Shown here: positions 53,113 to 63,131 of the stretch, in pieces
Layout of the letters: every line of letters begins with the position of its first letter
Position numbering within the stretch: the first letter of the stretch is position 1
Assembly: GCA_963817515.1 (NCBI GenBank)
Contig: CAWFPJ010000010.1
Location: forward strand, 248,001 to 312,000
Source: DATMNI01 sp963817515
GTDB lineage: Bacteria; Acidobacteriota; Terriglobia; Bryobacterales; Bryobacteraceae
Direction: 5' to 3'
Length of the DNA: 64,000 nt
Made by a program: the position numbers and the translations under genes
Notes under the pieces: model-generated
What the model was told of the DNA's origin: nothing
Databases searched by the model: none
Seen by the model: only the letters and a program-made list of their open reading frames with translations

Positions 53113-54711
53113 GTGTCCACTCAATCCAGCGCCATAACGAAAGCGGCCGTGAATCCCTGGCTGATCGCCGTCACCGTAACGCTCGCCACGTTCATGGAAC
53201 TGCTCGATACGTCGATCGCCAACGTATCCCTACCTTATATCGGCGGCGGCTTGGGCCGAAGTTATGACGAGGTCACCTGGATCCTCACTACCTATCTGGT
53301 CGCCAACGCCGTGGTTCTGCCGATGAGCGCCTGGTTGAGTCGCGTCTTCGGCCGAAAGAATTATTATCTGGGCTGCGTCGCGCTCTTCACGCTCACGTCG
53401 CTGTTCTGCGGTATCGCGCCCACGCTCGGGTTCATGCTGTCAGGCCGTGTGCTGCAAGGCATCGCGGGCGGCGGACTGGCGCCGGTGGCGCAGGCTATTC
53501 TGGTCGATACCTTCCCGCCGGCGAAGCGCGCCTCAGCTTTCGCCTTGTACACCATCGTAATCGTTACGGCTCCGGCAATCGGGCCGGTGCTCGGAGGATG
53601 GATCACCGACAATTACAGCTGGCGCTGGATCTTCTTCATCAACATTCCAATCGGCATCCTGGCATTCTTCTTAAGCAGCCGGCTCATTCAGGATCCGCCG
53701 GCCTTCGACGCCGAGCGGGCCGCGGTCCGCCCAGGCGGCAAACTGACGGTTGACGGTTTGGGAATTACGCTGATCGCCCTGGCGTCTGCCACTCTCGAAG
53801 TGGCCCTTGACCGCGGGCAGATCGAAGATTGGTTCGGCAGCCCCTTTATCTGCTGGATGCTCGCGCTGGCAGCCATCGGATGGGTTGCGACCATCATCTG
53901 GGAGTTGCGCGTCACTGAACCGGTGATCGACTTTCGCTTGCTTGCAAACCGGAACTTCGCGATCTCCACGGTTCTGTTCTTCGTCTTCGGCGTCGGACTG
54001 TTCGGGAGCACCACCTTGATTCCGCAGATCCTGCAATCGCTCTACGGCTATCGGGCGATCGACGCCGGGCTCGTCTTGGGACCGGGCGCGTTTGTGATCA
54101 CACTGCTGGCACCGGTCGGAGCGCTACTGATCCAGCGGCGGATCGTGCATCCGCGTGTTCTGATCGCCATCAGCCTGGCGACTGTGGCGGCGGCCATGTG
54201 GTATTACAGCACCTTCACCCTGGCGACGGACTATCGCCACTTTGCACTGGCCCGCGTGCTTCAAGGGCTCGGGTACGGCTTCTTCTTCGTGCCCGTGAAC
54301 GTCATCGCGTACTCGCAACTCAGGCCCGACCAAAACAATCGCGCATCCAGTCTCACGAATTTCTTTCGGAATTGGGGCGGAAGTTTTGGGATCGCGCTGA
54401 TCACCACGGTCGCGGAGCGGCGGCATGAATTCCACCAAACCAACGTGACTTCTGCGATCGGCTCCACCTCGCAGCAATTGGCGGAAAGGGTCAGCGCTTT
54501 GACCAGCTACCTCATAAGCAAAGGTTTCACTGGACCAGACGCCGAAAGTGCCGCGCAAGGGCGCTTATTCCAGCAACTCCAGCACCAGGTGAGCCTGCTG
54601 GCCTTCCTGGATTGCTTTCGCATTATCGCCTGGCTGACGCTGGCGACGATTCCACTACTTTTGTTGCTTCACTACTTCAAGCCGGGAGGCAAAGCTCCTG
54701 CTGGCCATTGA
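53113..54711 (+). CDS. EmrB/QacA-type MFS drug transporter (DHA2, 14 TM)
   Basis: Proton-coupled multidrug exporter, 532 aa, GTG start 53113 with GGAGG 8 nt upstream. Motif D1 FMELLDTSIANVSLPYI in helix 1, motif A-like SAWLSRVFGRKNYY, motif C (IVIVTAPAIGPVLGGWI) in helix 5 typical of antiporters, and 14 predicted helices. Last gene of the TetR-controlled tripartite pump; the palindromic element at 54727 follows. Confidence 0.93.
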   Translation: MSTQSSAITKAAVNPWLIAVTVTLATFMELLDTSIANVSLPYIGGGLGRSYDEVTWILTTYLVANAVVLPMSAWLSRVFGRKNYYLGCVALFTLTSLFCGIAPTLGFMLSGRVLQGIAGGGLAPVAQAILVDTFPPAKRASAFALYTIVIVTAPAIGPVLGGWITDNYSWRWIFFINIPIGILAFFLSSRLIQDPPAFDAERAAVRPGGKLTVDGLGITLIALASATLEVALDRGQIEDWFGSPFICWMLALAAIGWVATIIWELRVTEPVIDFRLLANRNFAISTVLFFVFGVGLFGSTTLIPQILQSLYGYRAIDAGLVLGPGAFVITLLAPVGALLIQRRIVHPRVLIAISLATVAAAMWYYSTFTLATDYRHFALARVLQGLGYGFFFVPVNVIAYSQLRPDQNNRASSLTNFFRNWGGSFGIALITTVAERRHEFHQTNVTSAIGSTSQQLAERVSALTSYLISKGFTGPDAESAAQGRLFQQLQHQVSLLAFLDCFRIIAWLTLATIPLLLLLHYFKPGGKAPAGH

Positions 54712-54726
54712 CTATCCGGCAGTTTT

Positions 54727-54806
54727 CGGTAGCGCCGGCAATCTTGTTGCCGGTACTTGCCGGATGCCGAAAAAACCCACCGGCAACAAGATTGCCGGCG
54801 CTACCG
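54727..54806. repeat. Dispersed palindromic element, copy 2
   Basis: 28-nt arms (54727-54754 and 54779-54806) are perfectly inverted around a 24-nt loop. The element is about 95% identical to the reverse complement of copy 1 at 1006-1084, loop included. It lies between the convergent EmrB-type gene and the TonB-dependent receptor, the same placement as copy 1. Confidence 0.88.
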
Positions 54807-54815
54807 CCGGAATAG

Positions 54816-57800
54816 CTAGAAGACAACGCGGCCGCCGACCTGCAGGCGGCGGGCTTGCGTGCCGTCGGGGAAGCCGCCATCGGCGCTGGGGATGTACAAA
54901 AGCTGAGGCGTGGCCGTCAGAACGCCTTTCGCCTCGCTGTAGGCCTGAGTGCTGGTAAAGGCGGTGGCTGCCCAACTGTTGCTGATGTTGAACGCATCCA
55001 GGTTGAGATAAAGTCTGACGCGCTCACGTATGGGGATGATCTTACTCAGGCGCAGGTCGGAGTGGTACTGGGCCGGCGTGTAGATGCTGTTGGCGGGCAG
55101 GAAAGGCACGCGGCCGTTCAAGCCGGAGCCATCCAGATTGAAGTTGGAAAACATGCCGGCAACGGGCGTGTCAGTGATGCGGACCGTGGGGCTGCCATAC
55201 GGGCGGCCGCTCTGCATGGCGGTGATGCTCGAGAGTTGCCAGTTGTTGACAACGTACTTAAAGAACGCGCCATCGCGATGCGTGATAGTGGGCGCCCAAA
55301 CGAAGGAGAATACCAGGCGATGCCGCTGATCCAGGGCGCCGCTGCCCTTGTCGGCCTTGTAATTCCCGTTGAACAGCCAGTTGTTGGCGTTGCTGAAGAA
55401 CAGGGCACCGGAGCCGTTGCTCTGGCCGTCGTCAATCTCATGGGACCAGGTGTAGGACAGGTCCGCCATCAAGCCGCGAGAGAAGCGCTTGCGCAGTTGG
55501 ACGGCCAGAGCGTTGTAGTAACTGTTGACGCCGTTTTCGTCCTGATAGATCCCGCCGTAGCGCGGATCCGGCCGGGTCCCCAGATACATCGGCGTGGTGT
55601 AGCTGCCGGTAGGATTACCATTGGCGTCGGCGATGGTGTAGGTGAAGTTGGTGGAACTGCGCGGCGGAAGATTCAGGTCGCGCACGCCGTAGAGTTGCAC
55701 GCCGCGGCTCCAGATGTAGGATGCGGTGAGGACAAGGTCCCTGGCAATCCCGCGCTCGACGGCGACCGTGCCTTGCTCGGAATAGGGGGTTCGCAGATGC
55801 GGATCGACGAACTGAAGGCTGGAAGCGGCAATGGTGCCTCCGGCGGGCGCCGTTGCCAGGGCGTTGGGGAAAACCGGCCCGGCGGCCACTTGGGCGGAAT
55901 TGGTGTTGGCCAGGGTGATGGCGGTCTGGAGCACACCGTTGTTGGTGAATAGATTGTCGATTAAGGAGCCTAGGAATCGCGAGTGGAACATGCCGAAACC
56001 GGCGCGTACAACGGTCTTGTCGTTGAGTGAGTAGGCGATGCCGATGCGCGGCTCCAGGTTCAAGGTTCCCGTCTGGACGTGGCTGGTCTGCGGATAATCG
56101 CGGTTGAAGAGGCTGGGCTGCGGCAGCCCGGAGCGTTCGTAGCGCGCGCCCAGGTTCACGGTCAACTTGGAGGTGGCGCGCCACTGATCTTCCAGATAGA
56201 AGCCATATTCGTTGATGGTGGCATCCACCACCGGCTGGCCGAACGTTTGGACGTAGCGCTGCCAGTTTTTGGCGCCCGTGGGGTTGCCGCTGTAATCCAG
56301 CGCGAAAGCATTCACGGTCTGGTAGGTGTACATCCCGTAAAAGTTGCTGATGAAGTAAGTGAAGTCTTCGGTAGTGGCGATATCGGCGCCGAACCTGAGG
56401 ATGTGCCTGCCTTTGGTCCAGGAGGCATTGTCCACGAACTGGAAACGTTGCTCGCTGGGCTCCACGCGCGGCAGGTAGTTGGCAGGCCCCAGGGAGGCGC
56501 CGTTGACGGAGACGCCGAGGAAGCCGAGGCCCTGGCCGAGCGAGGCCTGGTTGAAAGTGTCGCCCTGGCGATCGGTAGACCAGCCCCAACGGAATTCGTT
56601 GACGGAGCTGGACGTGGGCACGGCGGTCCATGTGAACCGTCCGTTGCGCAAGGTGACGGCGTCGTCGCCATTGCTGTTCACGCCCGCCCCGCTGGTGGAT
56701 GAGGCGCCGGTCTGGATTCCGTTCGGCGAAAATTCGTGCAGGAAATTGAAGCTGGCGCTAAAGCTGTTGCGTTCGGAGAGCCGGTAATCCAGTTTGCCGA
56801 AGTAGAGCTGCTGGTTCAGGGTGCGCGGAAGCTCACCATAGAAGCGCGGCAGCAGCGCATTGATGGCGGAGCACTGGGCGGCGGTGGCAGCCGGCTGCGT
56901 ACCGCTGGCCACGCCGCAGCCGATGAAAGCCTGGTGAACCGGATCGACGGCCACCACATTGAGGCTGTCGACCAATGGAAAGTTGCGGTGCGTGAGATCG
57001 AGGTTGAGAAAATAAAATAGCTTGTCTTTTTTGATCGGGCCACCTAAGGATCCGCCGCCCTGATGACGGGTCTCCTTGGGATTGAAAGTTGCGAAGGGGT
57101 CGCGCGCGTTGAAATCCTGGTTGCGGAAAAACCAGTAGCCCGTGCCGTGAACCTGGTTTGCACCACTGCGCGTGACGGTATTGATCACGCCGCCCATGGC
57201 GCGCCCGTATTCGGCGGAAAAGTTGGCGGAGACCACCTGAAATTCCTGCACGGCGTCCTGCGAAATCTGCGAAGCGATGCGCGTGCGTCCGGCGTTTTCG
57301 TTATAGAACTGCTCGGTGGTGTCGTTACCGTCCACCAGGAAGGAATTGCCGCCGGCCACGCCGCGGAAAGTGAGCAGGCCAAAGGTGCCATCGTTGGTGA
57401 CGCCGGGAGTCAGGAGGACGAAGGAATCCACACGGCGGCCGTTGATCGGCAAATCGGTGATCTGCTGGGAATTGACAACCTGCGAAACGTCGGTCTTGGT
57501 GTTTTCGACCACCGGAGCCCCGGCATCTACCTCGACCGCCGTGTTGGGCTGGGCAATGGAGAGCCTGATATTGAGATCCAGATTCTGGCCGACGCTGAGC
57601 ACCAGGCCGCTGGCCTCATACCCGACAAATCCGGGGACCGTAACGGTGACCTTGTAACCGGAGGCCGGAACCAGGGCCGGGGCCGTAAACAGCCCGGAAT
57701 CGTTGGTGGAAAGGTTGCGGACGGTGCCGTTGGTTTCATTTGAAACCAACACTCTGGCGTTGGGAACGGCGGAGCCTGAAGGATCCCGAACCACACCGGA

Positions 57801-57881
57801 AATACCCGCCAATCCGCCGGCGATCTGAGCGAATGCGGATACCGATAGAAACGCAAGCAGGGACGCGATTTTCATGTACAT
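54816..57881 (-). CDS. TonB-dependent receptor, Oar-like, with carboxypeptidase-regulatory domain
   Basis: Outer-membrane beta-barrel of 1021 aa. Signal peptide (MKIASLLAFLSVSAFA); a CarboxypepD_reg/Cna_B-like domain (about 25-110, GISGVVRDPSGSAVPNARV, GYKVTVTVPGF); a plug (about 120-260, VVNSQQITDLPINGRRVDSF, FRGVAGGNSFLVDGND); then a 22-strand-type barrel ending QARRLQVGGRVVF. This is the acidobacterial/Bacteroidetes SusC-or-Oar-type layout for uptake of large ligands or adhesion. It needs a TonB-ExbBD system, encoded at 7.5-10.2 kb. No SusD-like lipoprotein is adjacent. ATG 57881 is chosen since GAGG lies 5 nt before it. Confidence 0.92.
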   Translation of the reverse strand: MYMKIASLLAFLSVSAFAQIAGGLAGISGVVRDPSGSAVPNARVLVSNETNGTVRNLSTNDSGLFTAPALVPASGYKVTVTVPGFVGYEASGLVLSVGQNLDLNIRLSIAQPNTAVEVDAGAPVVENTKTDVSQVVNSQQITDLPINGRRVDSFVLLTPGVTNDGTFGLLTFRGVAGGNSFLVDGNDTTEQFYNENAGRTRIASQISQDAVQEFQVVSANFSAEYGRAMGGVINTVTRSGANQVHGTGYWFFRNQDFNARDPFATFNPKETRHQGGGSLGGPIKKDKLFYFLNLDLTHRNFPLVDSLNVVAVDPVHQAFIGCGVASGTQPAATAAQCSAINALLPRFYGELPRTLNQQLYFGKLDYRLSERNSFSASFNFLHEFSPNGIQTGASSTSGAGVNSNGDDAVTLRNGRFTWTAVPTSSSVNEFRWGWSTDRQGDTFNQASLGQGLGFLGVSVNGASLGPANYLPRVEPSEQRFQFVDNASWTKGRHILRFGADIATTEDFTYFISNFYGMYTYQTVNAFALDYSGNPTGAKNWQRYVQTFGQPVVDATINEYGFYLEDQWRATSKLTVNLGARYERSGLPQPSLFNRDYPQTSHVQTGTLNLEPRIGIAYSLNDKTVVRAGFGMFHSRFLGSLIDNLFTNNGVLQTAITLANTNSAQVAAGPVFPNALATAPAGGTIAASSLQFVDPHLRTPYSEQGTVAVERGIARDLVLTASYIWSRGVQLYGVRDLNLPPRSSTNFTYTIADANGNPTGSYTTPMYLGTRPDPRYGGIYQDENGVNSYYNALAVQLRKRFSRGLMADLSYTWSHEIDDGQSNGSGALFFSNANNWLFNGNYKADKGSGALDQRHRLVFSFVWAPTITHRDGAFFKYVVNNWQLSSITAMQSGRPYGSPTVRITDTPVAGMFSNFNLDGSGLNGRVPFLPANSIYTPAQYHSDLRLSKIIPIRERVRLYLNLDAFNISNSWAATAFTSTQAYSEAKGVLTATPQLLYIPSADGGFPDGTQARRLQVGGRVVF

Positions 57882-58025
57882 AGAGACCTCTTAAATCAGG
57901 GGTTATCTCAGGGAATCGAGTGTACAATGACGATCAGCGTGAAGACAAAACCAAAGTTTTGGAACCAGTAATGGTACGAACGGCCTAGCAGCGCTCTGGC
58001 AGACGAAACCGTCTGCTGCACCAAG

Positions 58026-59525
58026 CTATTTTTTGGAGGTTGAGGCGGCCTGTTTGCGGACCTGTTCGAAGTATTGCTGGATGTAGGGCTGCAGCGAAAC
58101 GGGGATCTCATCGCGGCTGATTTCGGCGCCGCCCTGGCTATGCTGGTTGGCGCGCTGCGCGTAGGGAGTGTGGAGTTGCTGGCTGGTGGTCTGCACTTCC
58201 ACCGTGGCTTCGCCGGTGATGTTAGCCGAACGCTTGCCGAGGATTTCGCTGATCTTTCCCATGGCGGCTAGCTGTTCGGCGTTCTTGATGGCCTTGTCGC
58301 CATCCTGACTGCCGATGCCGCTGCCAGGCTGTTTGCTGGCTTGCTGGGAATCGCTTTTGCCGGTTCCCTTTCCCTGGGCGTTGTCCGAATTCTTGGCTTC
58401 TTCACCGTTTTGCCCGTCCTGCGCACTCGCCCTGCTGATTGCCGTTCTGCTGCTGGCCGTCCTTGGACTGTTGTTTGCCGCCGTTCTGCTGGCCCTTGGA
58501 CTGGTTTCCCTTCTGGTCCATGGCGTTCTGCTGCTCGCCCGATTTGGATTGGTTCTGCTGCGGCTTCACGCGAAAGCAGGTTCTGCATGGCGTCCTTCAC
58601 CTTGGACATCAGACTGGAACTTTCACCGGCGCTGCTGGCATCCTGCTTGGAGTCCGGCTGATTCTGGGACTGGTTGGACTTGTTGTCTCCCTGCTCCCCT
58701 GAAGGATCGTCTGAGTTGCCATCGGACTTGCCATCACCGGCAGATTCCCGATCGTCGCCAGCCATCTTATCGTCGGGTTGGTCGGCCTGCTTCTTGCCGT
58801 CGCCGGACTTGGATGGCGCGGTAACATTGCTCTCGGGATCCGGCTCATTGGCAGTGTCGAGGCTTTCGGTCGAATCCTGCTGGCCGGCATCGTTCTGATC
58901 CTGATTGTCGGTGGCGGCGCCGCTGTCGTAGGGCACCTCGAGATCGCGCTTAGGATTGCGGCGCGCATTCTTCGCGTGCTCGGCGGGTTTGCCTCCACCG
59001 AAGGATTCGGGCAACATGCTGGCCAGCGGCCGTTTGAGGTCGAGGCGCCGGCTGAGCCCGTAACGCAACGCGAACAGGCTGGAGGCCACCAGGAATAGCG
59101 CCGCCATCAAATAGATAGTGCGCGGCATGATGTATGGGACGGCCCGTGCGAACGTCAACCGATTGGGCAAGTTCGTCGGCACGTTGAAATTGAGTCTGGC
59201 GAACTTCCTGAGTGGCAGGCGAGGAAGCCTGCTGTTGGCTAAAGTACAGGGCGGTGGAGAGAGTGTCGGCCAACTCCATGCGGTGATCCACCATCTGAGC
59301 CACTGCGTAACTGGAAGGGAGGCGTCGGCGGACCTGATAGAGACCGGCGGCGAGGGCGGCGAGAGGAATCGTGACGGCCCACTGCCAGCTCAGAATCTGG
59401 GTGCCCAGCAGAAGCAGCAGGATCAGTGCGCACAGGGCGGCGCTGGACGCATTGGCCCCTTGTGATAACAATTCGTTGCCTAAGAGGCGACGCCGCGCCA
59501 GGCGGACCAATGTAACCAATGTCAT
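58026..59525 (-). pseudogene. Membrane protein with low-complexity Gln/Asn/Ser/Lys region (DUF4175-like), three frame breaks
   Basis: About 490-500 aa when joined. N-terminal part from ATG 59525 (GAAGG upstream): two adjacent membrane helices (about 30-65), YAVAQMVDHRMELADTLSTALYF, then a third helix (IYLMAALFLVASSLFAL) and a long hydrophilic stretch rich in Asp, Ser, Gln, Asn, Lys. The C-terminal part (to 58026) has KNAEQLAAMGKISEILGKRS and YIQQYFEQVRKQA. Breaks near 59144, 58568 and 58430, each fitting one extra base. It resembles proteins annotated DUF4175, but I am not sure. Divergent from the NtrC-like gene. Confidence 0.6.
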
Positions 59526-59713
59526 CCTTCGTGTGATCCTGAACCCGAAACTATAGACGTTCCGAAAGCAGAAGTAGTTTTAATGGTACCATTATGCTCC
59601 AAACCCGGACTCCATCGGAAGAGAACCGGGACTTATCCGTTGCACGTGAACGTCCAAAAATCGGCAGCTGGGCGTAAAATGGGTATGAACGCCACTCGTT
59701 CGGCAAGGATCGA

Positions 59714-61157
59714 ATGAATCAACCCCTGAAAGTTCTGATCGTGGATGATGAAGCCAGCCAGCGCAGCGGCATGGCGGCGATGATTTCGGCGTGGGGCATG
59801 ACGCCCGAGACCGCGTCGGACGGAAACGATGCCATTGCAAAGCTGGTGGATTTTCCGGCCAACGTGATTCTGACCGACTTGAATATGCCTGGTCTGGACG
59901 GGTTCGGCTTCCTGCAGCATTTGCGGGATTCGGGCGAGATGCCGCCAACTATCGTGTTGACCGCTTTCGGAAATATCGAGACCGCGGTGAAGACGGTGCA
60001 CGAACTGGGCGCGTATTGGTTTCTCGAAAAGCCGATTCAGCCGGGCACACTGGAGGTGCTGATTCGCCGCGCCGGAACGCATGCGGGATTGCACGCGGAA
60101 AAGCAGAACCTGGAGCGGCAACTCAGCTACAAAGGGTCACTGGGCGAACTGGTGGGAACGTCGCCCAGAATGCAGGAGATTTTTGCGCTGCTGCAGCAGG
60201 CGGGGCCCAGCAAGGCCTGCGTGCTGATTACCGGCGAGAGCGGCACGGGGAAGGAACTGGTGGCGCGAACGGTACACGCGCTGAGCCCGCGGCGGCAGGG
60301 GCCGTTTGTGGCGATCAACTGCGCGGCGCTGCCGGAGACGCTGATCGAGAGCGAACTTTTCGGCCACGAGAAAGGATCGTTCACGGGTGCATCGGAACGC
60401 CGGGCCGGCTGCTTTGAGGTGGCGCAGCACGGCACCCTGATGCTGGACGAAATCGGCGAAATGCCGCTGCAGACGCAGGCTAAGCTGCTGCGGATTCTGG
60501 AGGATTCCAAGGTCCGCAGGCTGGGCGGGAAGAACGAGTTCGAAGTGGACGTGCGGGTGGTGGCGGCCACCAACAAGGTGCCGGAGGAGGCCGTTCGCGG
60601 CGGGCATCTGCGGGAGGACCTGTTCTACCGCTTGAACGTGTTTCACATTCACATGCCGCCGCTGCGGGAACGCAAGGACGACATCCAGACGATCGCCGAG
60701 GCGCTGATGGTAGACCTGAACCGCAAGCACGAGTGCAAGGTCACGGAGATTTCGGCGGACGTGCTGGACCGGCTATATCGCCATGAGTGGCCGGGCAACG
60801 TTCGCGAATTGCGCAATGTGCTGGAGCGCGCGGTGATTGTGGCCGGGGAAGGGCCAATCCTGATGTAATCATCTTCCGGCGTTTCTGCAGGGCCATACAT
60901 TCAACACCGTGGCGGTGAGCGCGGGGCATTCGGCGGCCGGCACCGGCCACGCCGCGGCGGCCGAACCGAACAATGCGATTCAATTCCAGATCGGCACCAC
61001 CGTGGAAGATGCGGAGAAGGGACTGATTCTGCGCACACTGGAACATACGCGGAATAACAAGACGCGGGCGGCGGAGATTCTGGGAATCAGCTTGAAGACG
61101 CTGCACAACAAGCTTAAGGAGTATGGGGCGGGTAAAGAGTTTGGGATCGGGGCTTAG
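59714..61157 (+). CDS. Sigma54-dependent response regulator (NtrC family), DNA-binding domain out of frame
   Basis: Receiver (Asp55 in VILTDLNMPG), AAA+ domain with GESGTGKE, the loop KGSFTGA (Ser in place of the usual Ala) and GTLMLDEIGE, then WPGNVRELRNVLERAV. The frame stops at 60868 after EGPILM. The C-terminal Fis-type HTH (LEHTRNNKTRAAEILGISLKTLHNKLKEY) is in the next frame (60909-61157). Removing the T at 60866 gives EGPILMNHLPAFLQG and joins them, total about 480 aa. AAGGATCG precedes the ATG. Without the HTH it could still be expressed but would not bind DNA. Kinase partner not in the window. Confidence 0.88.
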
Positions 61158-61164
61158 AAGCGGA

Positions 61165-61252
61165 GGCCGGATGCCAGGGGTCGGGGGCCAGAGGCTGAAG
61201 AGACTCGTGTCTTCCCAGGCCCCTGACCCCCGAGCGAAGCGAGCATCCGGCC
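61165..61252. terminator. Nested inverted repeat between convergent regulators
   Basis: Outer arms GGCCGGATGC (61165-61174) and GCATCCGGCC (61243-61252); inner arms CCAGGGGTCGGGGGCC (61174-61189) and GGCCCCTGACCCC (61218-61230). The extended cruciform lies between the stops of the NtrC-like and LuxR-type genes and may stop transcription from both sides. Confidence 0.5.
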
Positions 61253-61264
61253 CCCGGCTTGATG

Positions 61265-62002
61265 TTATCGTCCTGTGTGCAGGTTGTTGTGGATGGCGTA
61301 GAGGGCCAGTTCCAGGCGGTCGGAGACGCCGAGCTTGTCGAAGATGTTGTGCAGATGGTTTTTTACGGTCTGCTCGCTGATGAACATCTTCTCAGCCATC
61401 TCTTTGTTCTTGAAACCCTGAGCCACCAGGGCCACGATTTCCCGTTCGCGCTGGCTGAGCGGGGAACGCTCGCGTTCGCGAGGGGCTGCGGCAGACGGGG
61501 CCGCGGGAGGCGCTTCATCGTTGGCCACGAACTGGCGAATCACAGCAGCGGTGGTGTGGGAATCCAGCCAGATCTCTCCGGCGTGGACCTTGCGGATGCT
61601 CTTGATGAGCAATTCGGTGGCGGTCTGCTTGAGGACAATTCCGGAAGTGCCCAGTTTCATGGCCTGGACAAACTCATTCTTATCGTCGGACGCCGTCAGA
61701 ACAATTACGCGAGTTTTGTTTTTGGCGACCTGCAGCCGCTGTAACGTAGCCAGACCATCGAGCCCCGGCATCTTCAGATCGAGGAGCAGGATATCCGGCT
61801 GATGCTGCTGGAGGACATCGAGAACCTGCCGGCCATCCTGAGCCTGGGCCACTACTTCAAAATCTTCTTCGAGCGCGAGTAACTTACAAAGGCCGTCCCG
61901 GAATATGGGATGGTCGTCAGCTACTACGATGCGAATCTTGGCCGTTGCGGGAACCTCCGTCTCGGTTGGGGGCCCATTGATTGGGCTACTGTTATCAGAC
62001 AT
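61265..62002 (-). CDS. LuxR/NarL-type response regulator, orphan
   Basis: 245 aa. A 22-residue N-terminal extension precedes the receiver (Asp75 in ILLLDLKMPG; TASD at the switch Thr; LKQTA at the Lys). A Pro/Ala/Arg linker leads to the LuxR HTH (LSQREREIVALVAQGFKNKEMA, VKNHLHNIFDKLGV). A strong promoter lies upstream (62021-62050). No histidine kinase is adjacent, so its partner is elsewhere. Frame intact. Confidence 0.93.
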   Translation of the reverse strand: MSDNSSPINGPPTETEVPATAKIRIVVADDHPIFRDGLCKLLALEEDFEVVAQAQDGRQVLDVLQQHQPDILLLDLKMPGLDGLATLQRLQVAKNKTRVIVLTASDDKNEFVQAMKLGTSGIVLKQTATELLIKSIRKVHAGEIWLDSHTTAAVIRQFVANDEAPPAAPSAAAPRERERSPLSQREREIVALVAQGFKNKEMAEKMFISEQTVKNHLHNIFDKLGVSDRLELALYAIHNNLHTGR

Positions 62003-62020
62003 ACACTATCTGCTGAAGTT

Positions 62021-62050
62021 ATTGTAAGAGTTCTAATAGTACCAAGTCAA
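62021..62050 (-). promoter_or_regulatory. Sigma70-type promoter of the orphan LuxR regulator
   Basis: On the minus strand TTGACT (62050-62045), an 18-nt spacer and TACAAT (62026-62021); the start codon is 18 nt after the -10 box, so the leader would be about 11 nt. This is the best promoter match in the window. Confidence 0.65.
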
Positions 62051-62230
62051 ATGACGCCCACCGATTGTATTATTCGGCGGAGCAAAAAAAGACAAAACTT
62101 GACGTGTCCTTTTGAACGTATTCTGACTTCCTGTCCGTTGGGCGGCCAGGCTGGTTTTCGGCGAAGACAGCTGCGAATAGCTCGGAATAGCTTCCGGAAA
62201 ATAGCCGTGCTTTGATAAGGTTAAAAGACT

Positions 62231-63049
62231 ATGAGCGAAGAATTGGCCGAAGTTGATTTTCAACGGTTCTGGCGGCGGCTGCAACAACTTGGGCTTAATG
62301 CTTACGAATCGCGTTCGTACCTGGTGTTGTTGGGGCATCCGAAATTCAAGGCGCTCGAACTGGCGGCGCGCGCGCACGTGCCGCGGCAGAAGATCTACGA
62401 AGTTCTGGACAGCCTGGTGGAAAAAGGCTTTGCCCAAGTGGTTCAGGAAAAGACCAAACTGTTCTCGGCGGTGGAGCCGAGCCTGGCGATTCCGGGGTAC
62501 CTGGCCCGCAAGCGGCAGGTGCTGGAACAGGAACTGATGGACAACGGGCGCGCCGGCGGCGCCTTGATCGACGATTTGAAATCGCTGTATTCGGAAGGCC
62601 AGGGCGGGCGCGGCACGCTGGATTTTCTGCGAATCGTAACCGAGCCGGCGCAGACGGCAGCCGAATACCGGCGGATGCTGGCGGAGGTAAAGCGGGAATA
62701 CGTGGAGTTTTCGCGTCCGCCGTATGCCGTGGATCCGCTGGACGAAAAGCTGGTGAAGCAGGCCGGATCGGGGGGCGTGGCGTGCCGGTTGCTGCTGGAG
62801 GCGTCGTCGCTCGATGAGGAGCACCGGCAGCGGTTGACGGAGTATGTGGCGTCCGGAGTGCAGGTGCGGATCGCGGATTCGCTACCGATGAAACTGGCGG
62901 TCTTCGATGGCGAGCACGGGATGATTGCACTGCTCGACCCCGTAATCACGCGGCCCGCGTGGACGGCGGTGGTGTTTCATCACGAGGGCATGGGGGAGGC
63001 GATGAAGGGGTTGTTTGAGGAGCGGTGGCGTCGGGGAACGAATTTATGA
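62231..63049 (+). CDS. TrmB-family transcriptional regulator
   Basis: 272 aa. The N-terminal winged helix (about 10-80) reads LQQLGLNAYESRSYLVLLGH, ELAARAHVPRQKIYEVLDSLVEKGF, the TrmB-type HTH; a helical linker (LARKRQVLEQELMD) follows, then an effector domain with TEPAQTAAEYRRML and VAFDGEHGMIALLD-like strands. TrmB regulators were first described in archaea as sugar-responsive repressors; related proteins occur in bacteria. Ligand unknown. The AAGG 11 nt before the ATG is a weak ribosome site. Confidence 0.82.
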   Translation: MSEELAEVDFQRFWRRLQQLGLNAYESRSYLVLLGHPKFKALELAARAHVPRQKIYEVLDSLVEKGFAQVVQEKTKLFSAVEPSLAIPGYLARKRQVLEQELMDNGRAGGALIDDLKSLYSEGQGGRGTLDFLRIVTEPAQTAAEYRRMLAEVKREYVEFSRPPYAVDPLDEKLVKQAGSGGVACRLLLEASSLDEEHRQRLTEYVASGVQVRIADSLPMKLAVFDGEHGMIALLDPVITRPAWTAVVFHHEGMGEAMKGLFEERWRRGTNL

Positions 63050-63056
63050 GATGCCG

Positions 63057-63131
63057 GTAACGCCGGCGGTCTCTGCCGCCGGTTTTCCCAGATCGCTGAA
63101 AGGCACCGGCGGCAGAGACCGCCGGCGTTAC
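63057..63131. repeat. Dispersed palindromic element, variant copy 3
   Basis: 27-nt perfect inverted arms (63057-63083 and 63105-63131) beginning GTAACGCCGGCGGTCTCTGC around a 21-nt loop. It shares the outer GTAACGCCGGC with copies 1 and 2 but has a different inner part. It again lies between convergent genes (TrmB and glycosyltransferase) and includes the glycosyltransferase stop codon. Confidence 0.75.

Noticed and set aside
57908..58111. Small minus-strand frame between the TonB-dependent receptor and the DUF4175-like gene
   Set aside because: Overlaps the real 3' end of the DUF4175-like protein in another frame and has no ribosome site or family resemblance.
1..61157. Programmed +1 frameshifting as an explanation of the many frame breaks
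   Set aside because: The break sites share no slippery sequence or stop-codon context, and affect unrelated genes; mutation or sequence error is simpler.
1006..63131. Palindromic repeats as a CRISPR array or riboswitch
   Set aside because: Only three copies, tens of kilobases apart, no spacers and no cas genes; located at 3' ends and not in leaders.
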